This document shows, piece by piece, positions 27,603-36,526 of a stretch of DNA of 64,000 bases. Under the pieces are notes generated by a model. That model did no database searches, was not told the origin of the DNA, and saw only the letters and a list, made by a program, of their open reading frames with translations. Position 1 is the first letter of the stretch. Each line of letters begins with the position of its first letter. The DNA lies in assembly GCA_020633955.1 (NCBI GenBank), contig JACKCP010000004.1, positions 124,001 through 188,000 on the forward strand. The letters run 5' to 3'. Source of the stretch: Desulfobacteraceae bacterium. Its GTDB lineage: Bacteria > Desulfobacterota > Desulfobacteria > Desulfobacterales > JACKCP01. Both the position numbers and the translations under genes were made by a program.

Positions 27603-27636
27603 AAATAGAAAAGGACGGCTCTTATGGCCGTCCTTT
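27603..27636 (-). terminator. Rho-independent terminator of the Spy/ZraP-like gene
   Basis: A 10-bp stem has arms at 27610-27619 and 27627-27636. Read on the minus strand it ends in a T-rich tail (TTTTCTATTTTG). Confidence 0.8.
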
Positions 27637-27725
27637 CGGGAGAGGAGAAAAACCGGGTTGGTTTAACTTAAGGGTAATTTTTTCTAACCTGTTATTTAAT
27701 TGTCTATAAGGAGGAGAACTTTATT

Positions 27726-28190
27726 TTACTGGTTGTAGGAAACTCCCATAAATCCACCGCATCCGCCATTGCCTTTGAATTTATGGTGTCTTTTGCCTGG
27801 AGCCATTCTGCAGTCAGCATAGCCTGGCACTATTTCATTTATTCTTTCCATATGTGCCAGTCTTTTTTCAGACATTTGTTTTCCAAGGTTGAATATTTCA
27901 GTTCTTAGAGACTTTACTTTTTCAGCATTTGTATTTTCATTGGCAAATTCCTGCTCAAGAGCCATTTTCTTATTAAAAATTTCTGTTCTTAATGCCTTTG
28001 TTTCATTAAAAAATTTTGATTTTTCTGCCTTGAGTGCAATTTGTTCTTCCTGTGTCAGGTTATTGAAACAGCTGTATGGATTATCGCACATCTGTCCTTT
28101 CCCCATTCCTGGTCCCATTGAATATGCCGATGAGATCACAATCAAGGAGAGAAAACCTGCAATTGCTATTATTGATATTTTTTGTTTCAT
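27726..28190 (-). CDS. Periplasmic Spy/CpxP/ZraP-like stress protein
   Basis: The 154-residue protein has a signal peptide (residues 1-23) and a long helical hairpin starting LTQEEQIALKAEKSKFFNET, typical of the LTxxQ/ZraP family of periplasmic chaperones and metal-stress proteins. Metal-binding residues are plentiful: the N-terminal MGPGMGKGQMCDNPYSC segment and a C-terminal HH/GGCGG tail. Such proteins are induced by envelope or zinc stress. No two-component pair is adjacent. The family call is fairly sure; metal binding is inferred. Confidence 0.75.
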   Translation of the reverse strand: MKQKISIIAIAGFLSLIVISSAYSMGPGMGKGQMCDNPYSCFNNLTQEEQIALKAEKSKFFNETKALRTEIFNKKMALEQEFANENTNAEKVKSLRTEIFNLGKQMSEKRLAHMERINEIVPGYADCRMAPGKRHHKFKGNGGCGGFMGVSYNQ

Positions 28191-28614
28191 TTTTGTTCCT
28201 CCGTAATTAATTTTGATTTCTTTAATTCAATATGCGTGCCAGTTTTGATGAGAAATGCTTATGTATGGATTTTGTTTTTATTGGTTTTATTATATTTTGT
28301 ATTTATTTCAAGCTGTTGTATCTGGTGGATGTTTTTTTGTCTAAAAAAGAAAAAATTTAAGATTGATACATAAATCCGGCTGTTTTTTTGTTGAGAAAAG
28401 AACATTTTTCTTTGAAGGTAATTTGGTTACATGGTATGTGTGTAAAAAATATCCACCAGGGTAATAATTACCCTGCTCTGTTTTTTTATAAACTTCTTGC
28501 AAAGGTTGTTTAAATCTGTTTTTTAGATTTAGTGTTTTATATCATTTGATCAGCTCTGGAGGTTTTTCTCTCAGCAGCTAATTAACCTGAATCTGATTTT
28601 TAAAAAGGTCATTC
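28191..28614. other. Intergenic region with an orphan terminator-like hairpin
   Basis: CAGGGTAAT and ATTACCCTG around 28457-28475 form a 9-bp perfect palindrome, and a run of seven T follows a few bases later. No gene on the plus strand lies just before it, so it may attenuate the gene at 28615 or end a small untranslated RNA. The rest is AT-rich. Confidence 0.45.
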
Positions 28615-29247
28615 ATGAATAGATTAAAAGGACTAAAAAATAATTATCCAAAACCTCAAAGGCTTTCATTTCCAAAGGATGAAGAGGAAACTGGCTGGCT
28701 TTCTGATCTTCTTGATTCATATTATACAGCAGACAGGGGTATTTTTGAACTTATCCTCAAGGAAGAGAGAAAAGGCAGAAGACTTGCATGTGCAAGAGGC
28801 TGTTCGACCTGCTGCTCAACCCATGTTACAATTCCCGTATACCCCATGGAGATTCTTGGAATTTACTGGTATGTTCTTTTAAAGCTTGAAAAAGATATGC
28901 AGAAAATTTTAAAAGAAAGACTTATAAATCATAAAGATAATGATGGATGTCCTTTTTTGATAGATGGAGCATGTTTTATTCACCCAATGCGTCCACTTGC
29001 TTGCAGGCATTTCAATGTTTTCAATACCCCCTGTGCTCCGGGCGAAGATCCTTACTACACCAGAAGAAAAGATGTGCTTACCCCTGATGAATCAACAAAG
29101 AACAAGGCCCTTGCCTGTCTTTTGTCAATTCACAATATTAATGACAGGAAAGAAAAAAAAGAGTTTGTGAGAACAGGACAAATTCACACCCTTGCAAAAA
29201 ACCTTCAGGAGATTGAATGGATAAGGCTTGGAGAAAGAATTGAGTGA
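28615..29247 (+). CDS. YkgJ-family cysteine-cluster protein
   Basis: The 210-residue protein contains CARGCSTCCSTHVTIP at about residues 61-76, then DGCPFLIDGACFIHPMRPLA and CRHFNVFNTPC. These match the YkgJ (CxCxxCC) family, thought to bind zinc or an iron-sulfur centre. The biochemical role of the family is not established. It appears monocistronic, with only a weak ribosome site. Confidence 0.8.
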   Translation: MNRLKGLKNNYPKPQRLSFPKDEEETGWLSDLLDSYYTADRGIFELILKEERKGRRLACARGCSTCCSTHVTIPVYPMEILGIYWYVLLKLEKDMQKILKERLINHKDNDGCPFLIDGACFIHPMRPLACRHFNVFNTPCAPGEDPYYTRRKDVLTPDESTKNKALACLLSIHNINDRKEKKEFVRTGQIHTLAKNLQEIEWIRLGERIE

Positions 29248-29809
29248 TTTGCGGCTGAAGGAAAACGGTCTTTTTTTTGCGCATTTCTAAAGTCAGATTC
29301 AAAATTTAATAGTCAAGATATTCATGTATTCTCAAAGGAAGTTTTTTATCTTTTGGAACTGAAAAAAATTCTTGTTTACGGGTAACTATTCAGCTTAAAA
29401 ACTGAGAAAAAGCCGTTCTAATTTGAACTGAACAGTTAAGTTTTCGGCCAGTCACTGATTTTTTATACTTTTAAAATTATTAAAAAAAATATATAAATAA
29501 AGTTAAACACTGTTCTTTTTTCCTCACACACGCTGCAGTCATCCAAAAATTATGATTTTTGTTTTTTTGCAGGTTTCAAATCAGGTCAGATTAATTTTTG
29601 AATTTTTCTGTAAATATTTAAATCTGGATAAATCGGAAACAAAAACATGTTTTTGTCCGGCAATGACACATAAAATTTGTAATACAATATGCTTTTCTGA
29701 GTGCTGCAGTTTTTTTCATTATTATTTATTCTTTGTTTTAAAAATTTAATACCTGCTTTTATGTCTTAAAATTTGTTTTATCCTGTCAACTTAATTAAAG
29801 GAGAAAAAA
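29248..29809. other. Long intergenic region with R1 palindrome copy
   Basis: The R1 copy is at 29383-29438. GGCCAGTCACTG near 29446-29457 resembles the left end of the R2 family. A 65-codon frame at 29552-29749 has unusual composition and no ribosome site; I do not call it. The end carries GGAGAAAAAA, the ribosome site of the next gene. Confidence 0.5.
29383..29438 (-). repeat. Palindromic repeat family (R1), copy
   Basis: The 56-bp unit, read on the minus strand, is nearly identical to those at 32744-32798 and 42302-42356. The ends are imperfect inverted repeats (TAACTATTCAGCTTAAAA against TAACTGTTCAGTTCAAAT) around a core with AGAAAAAGCCG. Confidence 0.75.
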
Positions 29810-30553
29810 ATGAAATTTAAACTATCTGCTTTGCTGGCTTCTTTATTCCTTGTTTTTTCATTCAGTGTATCTGCAAGGGATTTAAATACTGTATGTGATA
29901 TCTGGCCCCCCTATCAGATTAAAGATGGCGGCAATCTCACAGGCTACAGTGTTGAGCTTGTAAGGGCTGTTTCCGGAAAAATGAGTGTTCAGAATTTGTC
30001 TATAAAGGATTACCCATGGAAAAGAGCGCTTCACATGGTTACTACAGGAGAAGTTGATGCTCTTTTTTCTGCTAACTACTCAAAGGAAAGGGAAGAGTTT
30101 GCCTTTTATCCAAAGGAGCCTCTCATAGTTTCTCCATGGGTTGTATGGGTAAAAGAGGGATCAGGAATAGATTTTAAGACTTTTGATGATCTGGCTGGAT
30201 TAAACTGCGGTGTTGTAAGGGGATATTCATATACACCAGAATTCTGGGATTTTTTAAAGACAAAGGGGCGTTTTTCAGAAGTTGCAGATGATGAGACAAA
30301 CTTCAAGAAACTTAATGTGGACAGGGTAGATTATACTGTATCCGAGCTGGGAAACGGGTATCAGATAATCAACAAGCTTGGTATTAAAGGTCTTGTTCCT
30401 ATTTTGCATACACCAATTAAGGAAGACGGTCTTTATATCATGTTCAACAAGGACAGAATTTCACAGGATTTTGTTGATGAGTTTTCAAAAGCACTTGAAG
30501 ACTTTAAAAAAACAATGGAATTTCAGCAGCTTTATAATAACTATTTCAAATAA
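29810..30553 (+). CDS. Periplasmic solute-binding protein, family 3 (amino-acid type)
   Basis: The 247-residue protein has a signal peptide ending at SVSA (residue 22). A family-3 binding fold follows, with DIWPPYQIKDGGNLTGYSVE near the mature N-terminus. No permease or ATPase gene is adjacent, so it either serves a transporter encoded elsewhere or acts as a sensor partner. The hybrid kinase at 45640 has a related binding domain fused to it. It is followed by a good terminator, so it is a single-gene transcript. Confidence 0.85.
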   Translation: MKFKLSALLASLFLVFSFSVSARDLNTVCDIWPPYQIKDGGNLTGYSVELVRAVSGKMSVQNLSIKDYPWKRALHMVTTGEVDALFSANYSKEREEFAFYPKEPLIVSPWVVWVKEGSGIDFKTFDDLAGLNCGVVRGYSYTPEFWDFLKTKGRFSEVADDETNFKKLNVDRVDYTVSELGNGYQIINKLGIKGLVPILHTPIKEDGLYIMFNKDRISQDFVDEFSKALEDFKKTMEFQQLYNNYFK

Positions 30554-30603
30554 ACTGAAACAGGTTTTTGTTGTTTTTTTAAATTGATATTATGCAAAGG
30601 AAT

Positions 30604-30640
30604 AAAAACAGGCTGTAAAAAATTTACGGCCTGTTTTTTT
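30604..30640 (+). terminator. Rho-independent terminator
   Basis: AACAGGCTGTAAA pairs with TTTACGGCCTGTT (one G-T pair), followed by a T-run. Confidence 0.85.
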
Positions 30641-30825
30641 ACTTTGAAGCTTTTCAAAACTCATTTTCTAAATTGATCAGCTTAGTTTTATTTGTATAAA
30701 GTACTTGAAAAAATTGGGTATGGAGAGTATTTCTGAAAATTGTTTTTTTAAATGTTTTTAAAGATATTTATAGAGTGATTTTTTGAAGGTCTGTGTCTGA
30801 TGAAATTTTAACTGATAAAGGCTGG

Positions 30826-31002
30826 ATCTTTGGTCTGAGGAAAAAATTTTCTTTTTGGCCAGTCATTAATTTGTTATTGGCCGGCAAAAATATTTTTTTA
30901 TTAATTTCAGGTTAAAAAAATAACCTTCAGGGTACTAAACTATTTTGAGGATTAAATTTTGAATTAAGGCTGAAGTGAAACAGGTTTTTTGCAGCTGTTA
31001 AT
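30826..31002 (+). repeat. Long intergenic repeat family (R2), copy 2
   Basis: The core is at 30941-30967, preceded by ACCTTCAGGGTAC at 30923-30935, which is shared with the copy at 48068. It is longer on the left than other copies, so its left limit is approximate. It ends about 50 bases before the acyl-CoA ligase start. Confidence 0.55.
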
Positions 31003-31050
31003 TCGATTCCATGCATAACTTGGCTGTTAAACGATAGAAAGGGGTTTGGG

Positions 31051-32661
31051 TTGAAGTCAAAGCTTCCTCTGATAACCGAAATACTGGATTCAAATAGAAT
31101 AAAATATAGTAATGATTGTGCTCTTGTAGAAATTGATCCAGGTAAAAATTCAAGAAAAACCCTTACCTGGGAAGAGTTTTCTTCCTTTTCAGGAAGGGTT
31201 GCGTCTAATCTAATGATAAATGGAATTAAAAAAGGCGATTGTGTTGTACATCTCATGATGAATTGCCTTGAATGGCTGCCTGTGTATTTCGGAATTTTAA
31301 AAACAGGCGGTCTTGCTGTTCCCATAAATTTCAGATTCATGGCTCAGACAATTAAAAACTGCATAAACCTTGTTGAGGCAAAAGCTGTTTTTTTTGATGA
31401 AACATTTATTGGAAGATTGGATGAAATTTATGATGATCTGAAAGAACAAAATATTTTATTTGTTTTTACAGGCTCCAAGGAAATTATGCCTTTTTATGGA
31501 GTGCATATTTCTGATTTTTTATCTGCTGATGAAAAAAAGGATCTGGTTGACTCAATTGAAATTAAGCCTGAAGATGATGCTGCAATGTATTTTACTTCCG
31601 GAACTACAGGTGATCCAAAGGCTGTTCTTCTTACCCATGATAATCTTTCCTATGCCTGCGAAGTAGAGCATAAACATCACAGTCAGACACATGAGGATGT
31701 TTTTTTATGCATACCTCCGCTTTATCACACCGGAGCAAAAATGCACTGGTTTGGAAGTCTTAAATCCGGGGGTAAGGGTGTTGTTCTCAAGGGAACCAAA
31801 CCCCGGGATATTATTGAGGCAGTTTCAAGAGAATCTGTTTCCATAGTCTGGCTTCTTGTTCCCTGGGCCCATGATATTCTTGTGGCAATTGAAAATAAGG
31901 AACTTGATATAAAAGACTATGATCTTTCCAGGTGGCGTCTTATGCATATGGGTGCCCAGCCTGTGCCGGAAAGCCTCATAAGAAAATGGGAGGCTGTATT
32001 CCCTCACCATGAATATGATACAAATTACGGTCTTACAGAAGCCTCAGGTCCTGGCTGTGTGCATCTTGGAATGGACAATCTTGATAAGATCGGATCCATT
32101 GGGATTCCTGGCTATGGATGGAAATTTCAGATTGTTTACAGAAATATGGAACCTGTTCCAAGGGGTGAACCGGGAGAGCTCATAGTAAAGGGGCGGGGGG
32201 TAATGAAGGAATATTATAAAAACCGTGAAGCTACTGAAAAAACAATTAAAGACGGCTGGCTTAGAACCGGAGATATTGCAAGGGTTGATAAAGATGGTTT
32301 TATCTGGCTTCTTGACCGTAAAAAAGACGTAATAATTACAGGAGGAGAAAATATTTTTCCTGCTGAAATTGAGGATTTTATTTTATCTCATCCCAAAGTT
32401 CATGATGTTGCAGTAATTGGAACTCCTGACAAAAGGCTTGGAGAACTAGTTACTGCAATTGTCCAGCCTAAAAAAGGAAATGATATTTCAGAAGAGGAAA
32501 TTATTGAGTTCTGCAGTAAAATACCAAGATACAGAAGGCCAAGAATTGTTCACTTTGACTATGTTCCGAGAAATCCCACAGGAAAAATTGAAAAGCCAAA
32601 ATTAAGGAAAAAATTTACAGGAATTTATTCAAGCTTTAAAAGAGATTTTAATGATTATTAA
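31051..32661 (+). CDS. AMP-binding acyl-CoA synthetase/ligase
   Basis: The start is TTG with AAAGGGG seven bases ahead. The 536-residue enzyme has the adenylate motif YFTSGTTGDPKAVLLTH near residue 179, NYGLTEASGPG, the hinge region GWLRTGDIARVDKDGFIWL, RKKDVIITGGENIFP and the C-terminal catalytic lysine in NPTGKIEKPK (near 512). It activates a carboxylic acid with ATP and transfers it to CoA. Medium or long-chain fatty acids are the usual substrates, but the acid cannot be fixed here. It is monocistronic, with an R2 repeat directly upstream and a convergent gene downstream. Confidence 0.9.
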   Translation: MKSKLPLITEILDSNRIKYSNDCALVEIDPGKNSRKTLTWEEFSSFSGRVASNLMINGIKKGDCVVHLMMNCLEWLPVYFGILKTGGLAVPINFRFMAQTIKNCINLVEAKAVFFDETFIGRLDEIYDDLKEQNILFVFTGSKEIMPFYGVHISDFLSADEKKDLVDSIEIKPEDDAAMYFTSGTTGDPKAVLLTHDNLSYACEVEHKHHSQTHEDVFLCIPPLYHTGAKMHWFGSLKSGGKGVVLKGTKPRDIIEAVSRESVSIVWLLVPWAHDILVAIENKELDIKDYDLSRWRLMHMGAQPVPESLIRKWEAVFPHHEYDTNYGLTEASGPGCVHLGMDNLDKIGSIGIPGYGWKFQIVYRNMEPVPRGEPGELIVKGRGVMKEYYKNREATEKTIKDGWLRTGDIARVDKDGFIWLLDRKKDVIITGGENIFPAEIEDFILSHPKVHDVAVIGTPDKRLGELVTAIVQPKKGNDISEEEIIEFCSKIPRYRRPRIVHFDYVPRNPTGKIEKPKLRKKFTGIYSSFKRDFNDY

Positions 32662-32685
32662 ATTTAAGTAAAGTATATTTCTTCA

Positions 32686-32727
32686 GCAAAAAGCCGTGTT
32701 TCACATTGAAATGAAATACGGCTTAAT
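32686..32727 (+). terminator. Hairpin terminator after the acyl-CoA ligase
   Basis: AAGCCGTGTTTCA pairs with TGAAATACGGCTT around a short loop. The tail is only moderately T-rich. Confidence 0.55.
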
Positions 32728-32743
32728 TGTGCTATTTTATTTG

Positions 32744-32798
32744 TAACTGTTCAGTTCAATTTAGAACGGCTTTTTCTCAGTGTTTAAGCTTAATATTA
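32744..32798 (+). repeat. Palindromic repeat family (R1), copy
   Basis: The 55-bp unit begins TAACTGTTCAGTTCAATTTA and ends AAGCTTAATATTA. It lies between convergent genes, where its GCC-rich core plus T-run could also act as a terminator. Confidence 0.75.
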
Positions 32799-32802
32799 CC
32801 TT

Positions 32803-33579
32803 TTATTTTTTCCATTTGAATTCACTGATATTTGTAGCCTTCAGACCGTCATCTGTATCTTCTATGTCAAATTCGAGAATTACCTTCTGATGCTTGAGAT
32901 GGGCAACATAGGCAGTGTCAGTCGTTGGTCTGTCGTCTTTTAACACATCTTTTATATGGCAGAATATGTCATGCCTTGAATCATGGAGTCCAAGTCCTGT
33001 TCTCATGGTTATGAAGCCAAAACCCCTTTCTTCATTAAAGGCATGCATTATTCCTCTGTTTCTTCCCTGATCATCGTTTCCAATGAGACCGGGGATTAAA
33101 AATCCGGAAAAGTGATTGTCAACTTCTCTTACAAGGTCATTGCTTGTGTTTGCAAAAGACAGGAGATCAACTCTTTTGCCCCGATTCTGAAGTGCACGTA
33201 CAAGTCTTAAAAAATCTCCGTCACCGCTGCCAAGAAGAATATAGTCAAGGTTATCGGACTGAAGCAGTGCGTCTACTGCAAGATCAAGGTCTGCATTTGC
33301 CTTTACAACCAGTTCACCAGCAGAATCAACGTAACGCCTGACTTCCTTTAAAACAAGATGAAATCCAGTCCTTCTTATGGCATCGCGGTAATTTTCATTT
33401 CTGATTCTGTACTGATGATCCTGCATTTCTCTGTCAACGTCAATTGCAAGGTAGGCGTTGGCCCTTAACATTCTTGTTCCTTGAGCTTCTACAAGGTCTT
33501 TTATTATTTCATATCTTATGCCCCATCCGCCGTTTCTGCTTAAGTTCTCGGCATCAAGGAAAATTCCAGCTTTAAGCAT
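32803..33579 (-). CDS. NYN-domain (LabA/PIN-like) protein with C-terminal cold-shock domain
   Basis: The 258-residue protein starts with a NYN nuclease-like domain: FLDAENLS at residues 7-14, KANADLDLAVDALL and LLGSGDGDFLRLV carry the acidic residues of this PIN-related fold. After about residue 175 comes a cold-shock-like segment, with GIMHAFNEERGFGFI (RNP-1 form) and DIFCHIKDVL. The combination suggests an RNA-binding ribonuclease. It is the third gene of a minus-strand operon, 18 bases after the cupin gene. Domain calls are firm; RNase activity is inferred from the family. Confidence 0.8.
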   Translation of the reverse strand: MLKAGIFLDAENLSRNGGWGIRYEIIKDLVEAQGTRMLRANAYLAIDVDREMQDHQYRIRNENYRDAIRRTGFHLVLKEVRRYVDSAGELVVKANADLDLAVDALLQSDNLDYILLGSGDGDFLRLVRALQNRGKRVDLLSFANTSNDLVREVDNHFSGFLIPGLIGNDDQGRNRGIMHAFNEERGFGFITMRTGLGLHDSRHDIFCHIKDVLKDDRPTTDTAYVAHLKHQKVILEFDIEDTDDGLKATNISEFKWKK

Positions 33580-33597
33580 TTTTAACTACCTTTTCAT

Positions 33598-34107
33598 TTA
33601 ATCCGCATCAGCGGTAAGTTTTGTTATAAGTTCTTTTTCCATGGGAAATTTTTTTAAGAGCTTGATTTTATCCGGTTCTTCATAATCTGAAAAATCAAAA
33701 CCCGGAGACATTGTTGTTCCCATGAGAGCATAACTGCCTCCCTCCAAAAGAGTTGAGCCCTGCCAGGTATTTGCAGGTACAGTAAACTGTGGAATTTCAT
33801 TTTTTTCTAATCGGTTTCCTAAAATAATTTTTTTTAACTTATCATCAGGATAAATTAAAAGCATAAGTACCGGGTCTCCCGAGTAAAAGTGGTAAATCTC
33901 ATCTGATTTCAGTCTGTGCAGTCTTGATTTTGTATCTTGGTTTAAAAGATAATAAATGGCGGTTTTTAAAACTTTGTCATTACAATAATCATTTTTCAAA
34001 AACTCTTTTTTAATTATCCGGGAAGACCTGTATGTCTGATAATAATATCCTCCTTCCTTTTCAAGCGGTACAAGTTTTAATTTTTTTATTATAAAGTCAG
34101 AGTCCAT
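33598..34107 (-). CDS. DUF985-family cupin protein
   Basis: The 169-residue protein matches the DUF985 (Cupin_5) family: LKLVPLEKEGGYYYQTYRS at the start, AIYYLLNQDTKSRLHRLKSD, EIYHFYSGDPVLML, TWQGSTL and TTMSPGFDFSDYE. Histidines in the HRLKSDEIYHF segment are possible metal ligands. No function is established for the family. It lies 23 bases after the sensor kinase gene and 18 before the NYN gene. Confidence 0.85.
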   Translation of the reverse strand: MDSDFIIKKLKLVPLEKEGGYYYQTYRSSRIIKKEFLKNDYCNDKVLKTAIYYLLNQDTKSRLHRLKSDEIYHFYSGDPVLMLLIYPDDKLKKIILGNRLEKNEIPQFTVPANTWQGSTLLEGGSYALMGTTMSPGFDFSDYEEPDKIKLLKKFPMEKELITKLTADAD

Positions 34108-34130
34108 ACAATCAAATCCTTATATTTTTT

Positions 34131-36095
34131 TTACTCGTCCTTTTCAAGTGGAAGATAAATAAAAAATGATGTTCCTTTTTTTTCTTCAGATTCCAGTTTG
34201 ATTTTTCCGCTGTGCTTTTTTACAAGGTCGTAAACAACGTGCAGTCCAAGTCCTGTTCCCTGTCCAACCGGCTTGGTTGAGAAAAAAGGATCAAATATTT
34301 TATCCCTGATATTGGCAGGTATACCGTCTCCAGTATCTGATATTTTTATTACACAATAATTGTTTTCAATAAATGTCCTGATTGTGATTGTTCCTGTTTT
34401 TTGTATTGCCTGGGCTGAGTTTATTATTAAATTCGTGAGAATCTGATTAATTCTCTGGGGATAGCATCTGATTTTTGGAAGTTTGCCATATTCCTTTACA
34501 ATATTGGCTTTATATTTGATTTCATTGTGAATTACATTAAGTGTGGAGTCTATGCACTGGTGAATGTCAACTGGAATTTTTTCTGTTGTCTCTCTGTGTG
34601 CAAAAAATTTGAGATCGGCAATTATTGAGAGAATTCTATCTATACCTTCTTTTGTTTCATCGAAGATGCATTGAATATCATTTTTTATAAATTCAAAATC
34701 CATTTCTTTTTTCAGGGTGTGAATTTTTTTTATATAATCTTCAAATTTTTCAGCCTTGGCAGATTCAAGTTTTTCATAGTACCTGAGAAGTTTTATAATT
34801 TCTTGTGCATATTGCTGAAGTGTTGAAAAATTTGTTTTAATGAATCCAAGAGGATTGTTGATTTCATGGGCAATACCTGCAGAAAGCTGTCCTATTGATG
34901 CCATTTTTTCTGACTGAACAAGCTGAGACTGTGCTGTTTTAAGTCTTCTAACAGTACTTTCAAGATTCTGGGTTTTTTCAAGTATTATTGATTCCAGATT
35001 CCTGTTATATTCATAAAGATTTTTTTCAGCAGTTTTTCTTTTGAAAATTTCATTCTGGAGCTGATTGTTTTTTTGCCTGATGATTTTTTGTCTTGTAATT
35101 TCCTCGTCAACTTTAACTTTTAAGCCGATATTTTTTGAATTAAGCCTCCACCAGAAAAAAAGACCAAGTACAGCACCCGTTAAAAGAATCAGCATGGAAA
35201 AAATAATAAGGGCAGGGGACTGCTCTTTGAAATGTTTTTCAGGTATAATCTGGACAAGATAAAAATCAGAATCCGACAGTTTTGCCCCAAAAAACTTTAT
35301 TAATCCCCGTTTGAAGATTTTCATCTTAAGTCCCTGAAAATCTGGTTTTGAAAGATTTGCCTTAAAAAGATGGAGGTTTTCTTTTAAAATGGAAAATAAT
35401 TCATAATTTTTTTCAGAGGCTACAGCAACTTCCCCATTTGCATAAAAAAGTATTGTTGCAGATCCTGGGTTGTGGAATGAAGCCAGGAAGTTTTTTTCAA
35501 TAAGGTCTTTTTTTAGCCATGCATAAATGTCACCCCTGAATTCACCTTTAAAAAATACAGGTGTTTTCATAATAAAAAAGTTCTCAAAGGATACAATTGA
35601 TCTTTCAGCAAAAATCACTTTCTTTAAAAGGCATTTATTTTTTTGCTCAATGTTTTTTTCGTTTGTATCAATTATGCAGTCACCTTCCTTGTTTGTGAGC
35701 TGAATTCTTGAATATATTGGAGACTTGTTGAAATCTTTTTTTGCGATAAGCCATAAAAATCTGTCTTTAATTGCACTTAGACTTGTTTGAAGGCCGTATT
35801 TAAGGCTCATTCCAAGTGCTTTATTCTCATAGTATGCAGTTAAATATCTTGACGATATTAGCTCATTAAGATCGTTTTTTCTTTCTGCAAGAAAATAGTT
35901 TAATGCAACGGCTGTTTTTTCGAGTTCTTTCTGGCTCTGGAGATCCTTTGTTTTATTCAGTTCCCGGTATGTTGTGTACTGAAATGTGATTGTCATTCCC
36001 ATAAAAAGGGAAAGAAGAAGTGTAAAGGCAGCTGCCGAAGCATTTTTAAAAAAAGTTAGTTTGCCTGGTTTATATTGTGTTAGTTCGGATTCCAT
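34131..36095 (-). CDS. Membrane sensor histidine kinase
   Basis: The 654-residue protein has membrane helices at about residues 18-40 and 296-318 bounding a periplasmic sensor of Cache-like size. A coiled coil (about 325-395) leads to the phospho-histidine box GQLSAGIAHEINNPLGF (histidine near 408) and an ATP-binding domain with ISDTGDGIP and GQGTGLGLHVVYD. No receiver is attached and no response regulator is adjacent. It is the first gene of an operon with a cupin and a NYN-cold-shock protein. The signal is unknown. Confidence 0.9.
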   Translation of the reverse strand: MESELTQYKPGKLTFFKNASAAAFTLLLSLFMGMTITFQYTTYRELNKTKDLQSQKELEKTAVALNYFLAERKNDLNELISSRYLTAYYENKALGMSLKYGLQTSLSAIKDRFLWLIAKKDFNKSPIYSRIQLTNKEGDCIIDTNEKNIEQKNKCLLKKVIFAERSIVSFENFFIMKTPVFFKGEFRGDIYAWLKKDLIEKNFLASFHNPGSATILFYANGEVAVASEKNYELFSILKENLHLFKANLSKPDFQGLKMKIFKRGLIKFFGAKLSDSDFYLVQIIPEKHFKEQSPALIIFSMLILLTGAVLGLFFWWRLNSKNIGLKVKVDEEITRQKIIRQKNNQLQNEIFKRKTAEKNLYEYNRNLESIILEKTQNLESTVRRLKTAQSQLVQSEKMASIGQLSAGIAHEINNPLGFIKTNFSTLQQYAQEIIKLLRYYEKLESAKAEKFEDYIKKIHTLKKEMDFEFIKNDIQCIFDETKEGIDRILSIIADLKFFAHRETTEKIPVDIHQCIDSTLNVIHNEIKYKANIVKEYGKLPKIRCYPQRINQILTNLIINSAQAIQKTGTITIRTFIENNYCVIKISDTGDGIPANIRDKIFDPFFSTKPVGQGTGLGLHVVYDLVKKHSGKIKLESEEKKGTSFFIYLPLEKDE

Positions 36096-36526
36096 TAAAT
36101 AAGATCCTGACTTTAACTGATTGAAAATTTAAAATAATTGATTAAAAAGCAGTGTCTGAAATAAAAATTTGATTTTAAAGAGTACTTTTTTTTTGTTTAA
36201 CAGGTCAAATTTTTTATTAAAATATGTAACTATTTAGCTGAAAAAAGAAAAAAAAGCCAGTTTAAGGAAAGATAAGGATGCTGGATTTTTTCTGAGCAGA
36301 TTTCAGGAGATAATTTTTTTATCCCCTGAATCAAAGCATATTTGGAACCTGGCTCAGAAAAATAAAAAAGCAAATTTGATTTTTTTATCCAGGTAACTAT
36401 TCAGGTTGAAACTGATAAAAAAGCCGGTTTCTGGAGATATTCTTTTTCTCCTGCTGGAGTTTAAACCACAATGAGAATCAGAAAGAATGCACCGGCTTTT
36501 TCGATTTAAAGTGAGCAGTTACTATT
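36096..36526. other. Structured intergenic region between sensor kinase and thrS
   Basis: Two R1-type left ends (GTAACTATTTAGCTG at 36226 and GTAACTATTCAGG at 36393) occur here. The second has a matching right end. Between them lies a GCTGGATTTTTTC/CAGGAGATAA hairpin region (36285-36330). No frame is supported. Confidence 0.5.
36394..36521. repeat. Palindromic repeat family (R1), 128-bp variant
   Basis: Arms of about 33 bases at 36394-36426 and 36490-36521 are imperfectly complementary and include AAAAAGCCGGT against ACCGGCTTTTT. The centre of roughly 60 bases is not found in the short copies. It ends 5 bases before the thrS stop codon and could terminate thrS. Confidence 0.6.

Larger units (their letters stand above)
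27396..27725. other. Intergenic region with SOD promoter and Spy-like gene terminator
   Basis: It holds the minus-strand promoter at 27505-27532, an AT-rich leader of about 100 bases, and a minus-strand terminator at 27603-27636 for the next gene. No coding frame is seen. Confidence 0.6.
30554..31050. other. Intergenic region upstream of the acyl-CoA ligase
   Basis: It holds the terminator at 30604-30640 and an R2 repeat in its second half. The sequence before the TTG start has AAAGGGG as ribosome site. No other frame is supported. Confidence 0.5.

Noticed and set aside
28182..28373. 63-codon plus-strand frame overlapping the start of the Spy/ZraP-like gene
   Set aside because: It is composed of Phe/Leu/Cys runs from T-rich DNA, overlaps the divergent leader and lacks a ribosome site.
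29552..29749. 65-codon frame in the 29248-29809 gap
   Set aside because: It has no ribosome site, is unusually rich in phenylalanine and cysteine, and resembles no family. AT-rich intergenic noise is more likely.
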